From assembly GCF_036173125.1 (NCBI RefSeq), contig NZ_CP108054.1:7655001-7719000 (forward strand): 64,000 bases of DNA. Direction: 5' to 3'. Numbering within the stretch: the first letter of the stretch is position 1; each line of letters begins with the position of its first letter. This DNA is from Streptomyces sp. NBC_00286. Its GTDB lineage: Bacteria; Actinomycetota; Actinomycetes; Streptomycetales; Streptomycetaceae. Of the stretch, positions 60,453 to 64,000 are shown piece by piece. Under the pieces are notes generated by a model. The model did no database searches, had not been told where the DNA came from, and was given only the letters and a program-made list of their open reading frames with translations. A program made the position numbers and the translations under genes.

Positions 60453-62249
60453 CTACTTCTGGTACAGCGCCTCGATCTGGTCCGCGTAGTCCTTCGCCAC
60501 CACGTTCCGCTTGAGCTTCAGGGACGGCGTCAGGTGGCCCGAATCCTCCGTGAACTGGGAGGACAGAATGCGGAACTTCCGCACCGATTCCGCCTTCGAC
60601 ACCGCGGCGTTGCCGTCGTCGACCGCCGACTGGATCGCGGCCAGCAGGTCCGCGTCCTCGTGCAGCGACGCCGCGGTGGAACCCTCCGGCTTGCCGTGGT
60701 CGGCGCACCAGCGGCCCAGGAACTCCTCGTCGATGGTGACCAGCGCGCCCACGAACGGGCGGCCGTCGCCGACGACCATGCACTCCGCGACCAGCGCATG
60801 GGCGCGGATACGGTCCTCGATCACGGCCGGAGCGACGTTCTTGCCGCCCGCGGTGACGATGATCTCCTTCTTGCGGCCGGTGATCCTGAGGTAGCCGTCC
60901 TCGTCGAGCGTGCCGATGTCCCCGGTGTGGAACCAGCCGTCGGCCAGCGCCTCCTCGGTGGCGCCCTCGTTGTTCCAGTACCCCTTGAACAGGTGTTCGC
61001 CGTGCAGCAGTACCTCGCCGTCGTCCGCTATCCGGATCACGGAGCCGGGCAGCGGCTGGCCGACCGTACCGATCTTCTGCCGGTCCCAGGGGTTGAAGGC
61101 CGTGGCCGCGCAGGACTCGGTCAGCCCGTAGCCCTCCAGGACCGTGAAGCCGATGCCGCGGAAGAAGTGCCCGAGCCGCTCGCCGAGGGGGGCGCCGCCG
61201 GAGATCGCGTACTCGCCCTTGCCGCCGAGCACGGCCCGCAGCTTGCTGTAGACGAGCTTGTCGAACGTCTTGTGCTTGATCTTCAGGCCGAGCGACGGGC
61301 CCGACGGGGTGTCCAGCGCCTTGCTGTACGCGATCGCCGTGTCCGACGCCTTGTCGAAGATCTTGCCCTTGCCGTCCGCCTGCGCCTTGGCGCGCGCCGA
61401 GTTGTAGACCTTCTCGAAGACCCGCGGCACACCGAGGATCAGCGTCGGCCGGAACGAGGCCAGTTCGTCCGTGAGGTTCTTGATGTCCGGGACGGTGCCC
61501 AGCTTGATCGGCGCCATCATCGGCGCGACCTGCACGAGCCGCCCGAAGACATGGGCGAGCGGCAGGAAGAGGAGGACCGAGCACTCGCCCGTACGGAACA
61601 GGGGCCGCAGCCGCTCCACGATGTTGCCGCACTCCGCGAAGAAACTGCGGTGGGTGAGCACACAGCCCTTGGGGCGGCCGGTGGTTCCGGAGGTGTAGAC
61701 AATCGTCGCAGGGTCGTCCGCCTTGGCGCGCGAACTGCGCTCCTCGACCGTCTCGTCGGCGACGGCCTTGCCCGCGCGGCCCAACTCCTCGATGCCGCCC
61801 GCCTCGATCTGCCAGACGTGCTTCAGCTCGGGCAGCCGGTCGCGCACCGACTCGACGGACGCGGCGTGGGTGTCCAACTCCACGATGCAGGCGGTCGCGC
61901 CCGAGTCACCGAGGATCCACTGCACCTGCTCCGGCGAACTCGTCTCGTACACCGGCACGGTGACCGCGCCCGCGCTCCAGATCGCGAAGTCCAGCAGCGT
62001 CCACTCGTAGCGCGTACGGGACATCAGGCCGACCCGGTCGCCGGGCTGCACCCCCGACGCGATCAGGCCCTTGGCGGCGGCCTGCACCTCGGCGAGGAAC
62101 ACGGTCGCGGTGACATCCGTCCAACTGCCGCCCACCTTGCGGGCGATGACCGCGACATCCGGATGCTGCGCGGCGTTTCTGCGGACGATGTCGGTCAGAT
62201 TGCCGTCCGCAGGGACCTCGTACAAAGCCGGAAGGCTGAACTCGCGCAA
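60453..62249 (-). CDS. fadD: Long-chain fatty acid-CoA ligase (FadD15-like)
   Basis: The enzyme activates fatty acids as acyl-adenylates and then acyl-CoA. The 598-residue protein has the AMP motif YTSGTTGRPKG, GYGLTESCAATAFNPWDR, WFHTGDIGTLDEDGYLRIT and GKNVAPAVIED. It matches the FACL/FadD15-type with a characteristic helical insert. The start is TTG at 62249, with GAGGAG 9-10 bases upstream, so initiation is non-ATG. Next to cholesterol oxidase it may help in sterol or lipid use, but proximity alone does not prove this. Confidence 0.92.
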   Translation of the reverse strand: MREFSLPALYEVPADGNLTDIVRRNAAQHPDVAVIARKVGGSWTDVTATVFLAEVQAAAKGLIASGVQPGDRVGLMSRTRYEWTLLDFAIWSAGAVTVPVYETSSPEQVQWILGDSGATACIVELDTHAASVESVRDRLPELKHVWQIEAGGIEELGRAGKAVADETVEERSSRAKADDPATIVYTSGTTGRPKGCVLTHRSFFAECGNIVERLRPLFRTGECSVLLFLPLAHVFGRLVQVAPMMAPIKLGTVPDIKNLTDELASFRPTLILGVPRVFEKVYNSARAKAQADGKGKIFDKASDTAIAYSKALDTPSGPSLGLKIKHKTFDKLVYSKLRAVLGGKGEYAISGGAPLGERLGHFFRGIGFTVLEGYGLTESCAATAFNPWDRQKIGTVGQPLPGSVIRIADDGEVLLHGEHLFKGYWNNEGATEEALADGWFHTGDIGTLDEDGYLRITGRKKEIIVTAGGKNVAPAVIEDRIRAHALVAECMVVGDGRPFVGALVTIDEEFLGRWCADHGKPEGSTAASLHEDADLLAAIQSAVDDGNAAVSKAESVRKFRILSSQFTEDSGHLTPSLKLKRNVVAKDYADQIEALYQK

Positions 62250-62567
62250 GACTGCTGCTCCTCATAGGGCGCCGACGCCACGACCTCGTGTGTTGCGACG
62301 GAGCGGTCCAAGGCTCGGGCGGGCACTCGGGGATTCAGTTGTTGAAACCCTGAGTACACGGGACTGCCCGGAGGTTACCCGTCGGTACCACTTCTGCGAC
62401 AGGGGCCCGGGGGAGATGTTCCCCGCGTCACAACGGCGTCACGCGTCCGGACCTTTCCCGGACGAGCGTAATCGAGTATGGGACGCCCCGCGAAGTCACC
62501 GCAGGTCCGGCCACGTCTGCACACCTTGTCTACACACCTTTGCTCCACGCGCTTACCCTTGATCGCC
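62250..62567. other. Divergent intergenic region, acyl-CoA ligase / phosphoesterase
   Basis: These 318 bp hold no gene that I can support. TACCCT ends 8 bases before the phosphoesterase ATG, a likely -10 box for a leaderless transcript. Confidence 0.4.
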
Positions 62568-63359
62568 ATGGCAGGCACTCAAGGCGGCACCCCCAGGACG
62601 CGGATCCACGTCGTCAGTGACGTCCATGGAAACGCCCGTGACCTGGCCAGAGCCGGAACCGGCGCGGACGCCCTGATCTGTCTCGGCGACCTCGTTCTCT
62701 TCCTCGACTACGCCGACCACTCGCGCGGTATCTTCCCCGACCTGTTCGGCACCGAGAACGCGGACCGCATCGTCGAGTTGCGCACCGCCCGCCGCTACGA
62801 GGAGGCGCGCGAGTTCGGCAACCGGCTCTGGGCGGGTGTCGACCGCGGCTCGGCCATCGAGAAGGCCATACGCAAGCAGTACGCCGAGCTGTTCGCCGCC
62901 TTTCCCACGCCGACGTACGCCACGTACGGCAATGTCGACATGCCGACCTTGTGGTCCGAATACGCCGGCCCCGGCACCACCGTGCTCGACGGGCAGCGCG
63001 TCGAGATCGGCGGCTGGACCTTCGGCTTCGTCGGCGGGGGCCTGCGCTCGCCGATGCGCACGCCGTACGAGATCAGCGACGAGGAGTACGCGGCCAAGAT
63101 CGAGGCCCTCGGCGAGGTGGACGTCCTGTGCACGCACATCCCGCCGGAGGTCCCCGAGCTCGTCTACGACACGGTGGCGCGGCGCTTCGAACGGGGCAGC
63201 CGGGCGCTGCTGGACGCGATCCGGAAGACCCGCCCGCGGTACTCCCTCTTCGGGCACGTCCACCAGCCGCTGGTGCGGCGGATGCGCCTTGGGGCGACCG
63301 AGTGCGTCAACGTCGGGCACTTCGCGGGATCGGGAAAGCCGTGGGTTCTGGAGTGGTGA
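62568..63359 (+). CDS. Calcineurin-like metallophosphoesterase
   Basis: The 263-residue protein has HVVSDVHGNARDL, LICLGDLVLF, TYGNVDMPTL, VLCTHIPPEV and SLFGHVHQPLV, the five metal-binding motifs of the calcineurin-like fold. Two metals would be bound. The central helical insert (about 55-105) lies between motifs 2 and 3. The substrate is unknown; it may be a nucleotide or phosphoester. The ATG is used; readings starting at 62478 lack family features. Confidence 0.9.
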   Translation: MAGTQGGTPRTRIHVVSDVHGNARDLARAGTGADALICLGDLVLFLDYADHSRGIFPDLFGTENADRIVELRTARRYEEAREFGNRLWAGVDRGSAIEKAIRKQYAELFAAFPTPTYATYGNVDMPTLWSEYAGPGTTVLDGQRVEIGGWTFGFVGGGLRSPMRTPYEISDEEYAAKIEALGEVDVLCTHIPPEVPELVYDTVARRFERGSRALLDAIRKTRPRYSLFGHVHQPLVRRMRLGATECVNVGHFAGSGKPWVLEW

Positions 63360-63505
63360 TGTCCGAAGTGGTGACGTCCTGGGACTCCCGGCGACGGGTG
63401 GCCTGCCGTCACGCGGTAGCCTTCACGCTGCATCCGCAGGTAGAACCTCAGGAACGTTGAGAAACACCCCTCTTTGTCCGGACCGCATCTGGAGGAGCCA
63501 CAGCG

Positions 63506-63949
63506 ATGGCGGAACACACCAGCTCGAGTATCACGATCGAGGCGGCACCGGCCGACGTCATGGGGGTGATCGCCGACTTCGCGCGCTACCCGGACTGGAC
63601 CGGCGAGGTGAAGGAGGCCGAGGTCCTGGCCAGCGACGACCAGGGCCGCGCCGAGCAGGTACGCCTGGTCATGGACGCCGGCGCCATCAAGGACGACCAG
63701 GTCCTGGCCTATACCTGGACCGGCCCCCACGAGGTCTCCTGGACCCTGGTCAAGTCCCAGATGCTCCGCTCCCTGGACGGGTCGTACATCCTGAAGCCGG
63801 CGGGCGCGGGCTCCACCGAGGTCACCTACAAACTGACGGTGGACGTCAAGATCCCCATGCTCGGCATGATCAAGCGCAAGGCGGAGAAGGTCATCATCGA
63901 CAGGGCGTTGGCGGGCCTGAAGAAGAGGGTGGAGACGGGCGGCGAGTAG
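63506..63949 (+). CDS. SRPBCC/polyketide cyclase-like lipid-binding protein
   Basis: The 147-residue protein begins SSSITIEAAPADVMGVIADF and continues YPDWTGEVKEAEVL and EVTYKLTVDVKIPML, the START-like SRPBCC fold with a hydrophobic pocket. The C-terminal helix is basic. Members bind small hydrophobic molecules or assist polyketide cyclisation. GGAGGAG is upstream of the ATG. The gene ends just before the window edge. Confidence 0.9.
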   Translation: MAEHTSSSITIEAAPADVMGVIADFARYPDWTGEVKEAEVLASDDQGRAEQVRLVMDAGAIKDDQVLAYTWTGPHEVSWTLVKSQMLRSLDGSYILKPAGAGSTEVTYKLTVDVKIPMLGMIKRKAEKVIIDRALAGLKKRVETGGE

Positions 63950-64000
63950 CCGCCCGGGCTGTGGGCGGCCGCGCCGCACCGCTGTGACCGCTGCGGGCAG

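Overview
The window reads as chromosomal core DNA of a Streptomyces or a very close relative. GC content is very high, third codon positions are almost always G or C, GTG and even TTG/CTG starts are common, and stop-start overlaps (ATGA, GTGA) link operons. The aa3 oxidase/bc1 supercomplex genes, twin NlpC/P60 proteins, a BldB/WhiJ-type XRE-DUF397 pair and a SAM-IV type riboswitch all fit. The gene order resembles what I recall of the S. coelicolor cox-qcr neighbourhood; that is memory, not a search.

Layout. 0-10 kb: a membrane protein and a spherulation-type protein, then cobalamin lower-loop assembly genes (cobS, cobT, cobU fused to a metallo-beta-lactamase-like domain) mixed with two methyltransferases. 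10-17 kb: an envelope-stress-like block made of a DUF3043 protein, pspA, pspAA, a NarL-type two-component pair and a large RND exporter. 17-22.3 kb: an accessory island with an XRE/DUF397 pair, orphan genes, an ATPase with a DUF234-like tail, a decayed copy of the RND 3' end, an IS256-like transposase remnant and a broken secreted-protein gene. 22.3-29.5 kb: nadA, an A-type Fe-S carrier, a repeat-rich membrane-anchored protein, an adenosine-kinase-like PfkB enzyme and a cysteine desulfurase-TusA fusion. 29.5-39.4 kb: the respiratory block ctaCDF, an L,D-transpeptidase, a pseudo-receiver, ctaE and qcrCAB. 39.4-48.9 kb: trpD, a SAM-riboswitch-controlled class V aminotransferase/desulfurase, glycerate kinase, an ion transporter, an OmpR-type two-component pair with a small acidic secreted protein, an AsnC-like domain protein and a rhomboid protease. 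49-64 kb: NYN nuclease-like protein, two NlpC/P60 hydrolases, two lipoproteins, a membrane glycosyltransferase, a PimB'-like mannosyltransferase, a cholesterol oxidase, a long-chain acyl-CoA ligase, a metallophosphoesterase and an SRPBCC protein.

How it works together. The cta and qcr genes encode the cytochrome bcc-aa3 supercomplex, in which QcrC carries two haems c. The cob genes complete cobamide assembly (activation of cobinamide and of the lower ligand, then their joining). Fe-S and sulfur handling is represented by nadA (a 4Fe-4S enzyme), the A-type carrier and two desulfurase-like enzymes, one under SAM control. Cell-envelope functions dominate the rest.

The non-coding DNA is unusually rich in repeats. 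At least four families of GC-rich intergenic repeats recur. A structured element of about 147 bp is present twice (40558-40704 and 57054-57200), and a 289-bp element with about 50-bp inverted ends sits at 2248-2536. No tRNA, rRNA, CRISPR array or intact insertion sequence was seen.
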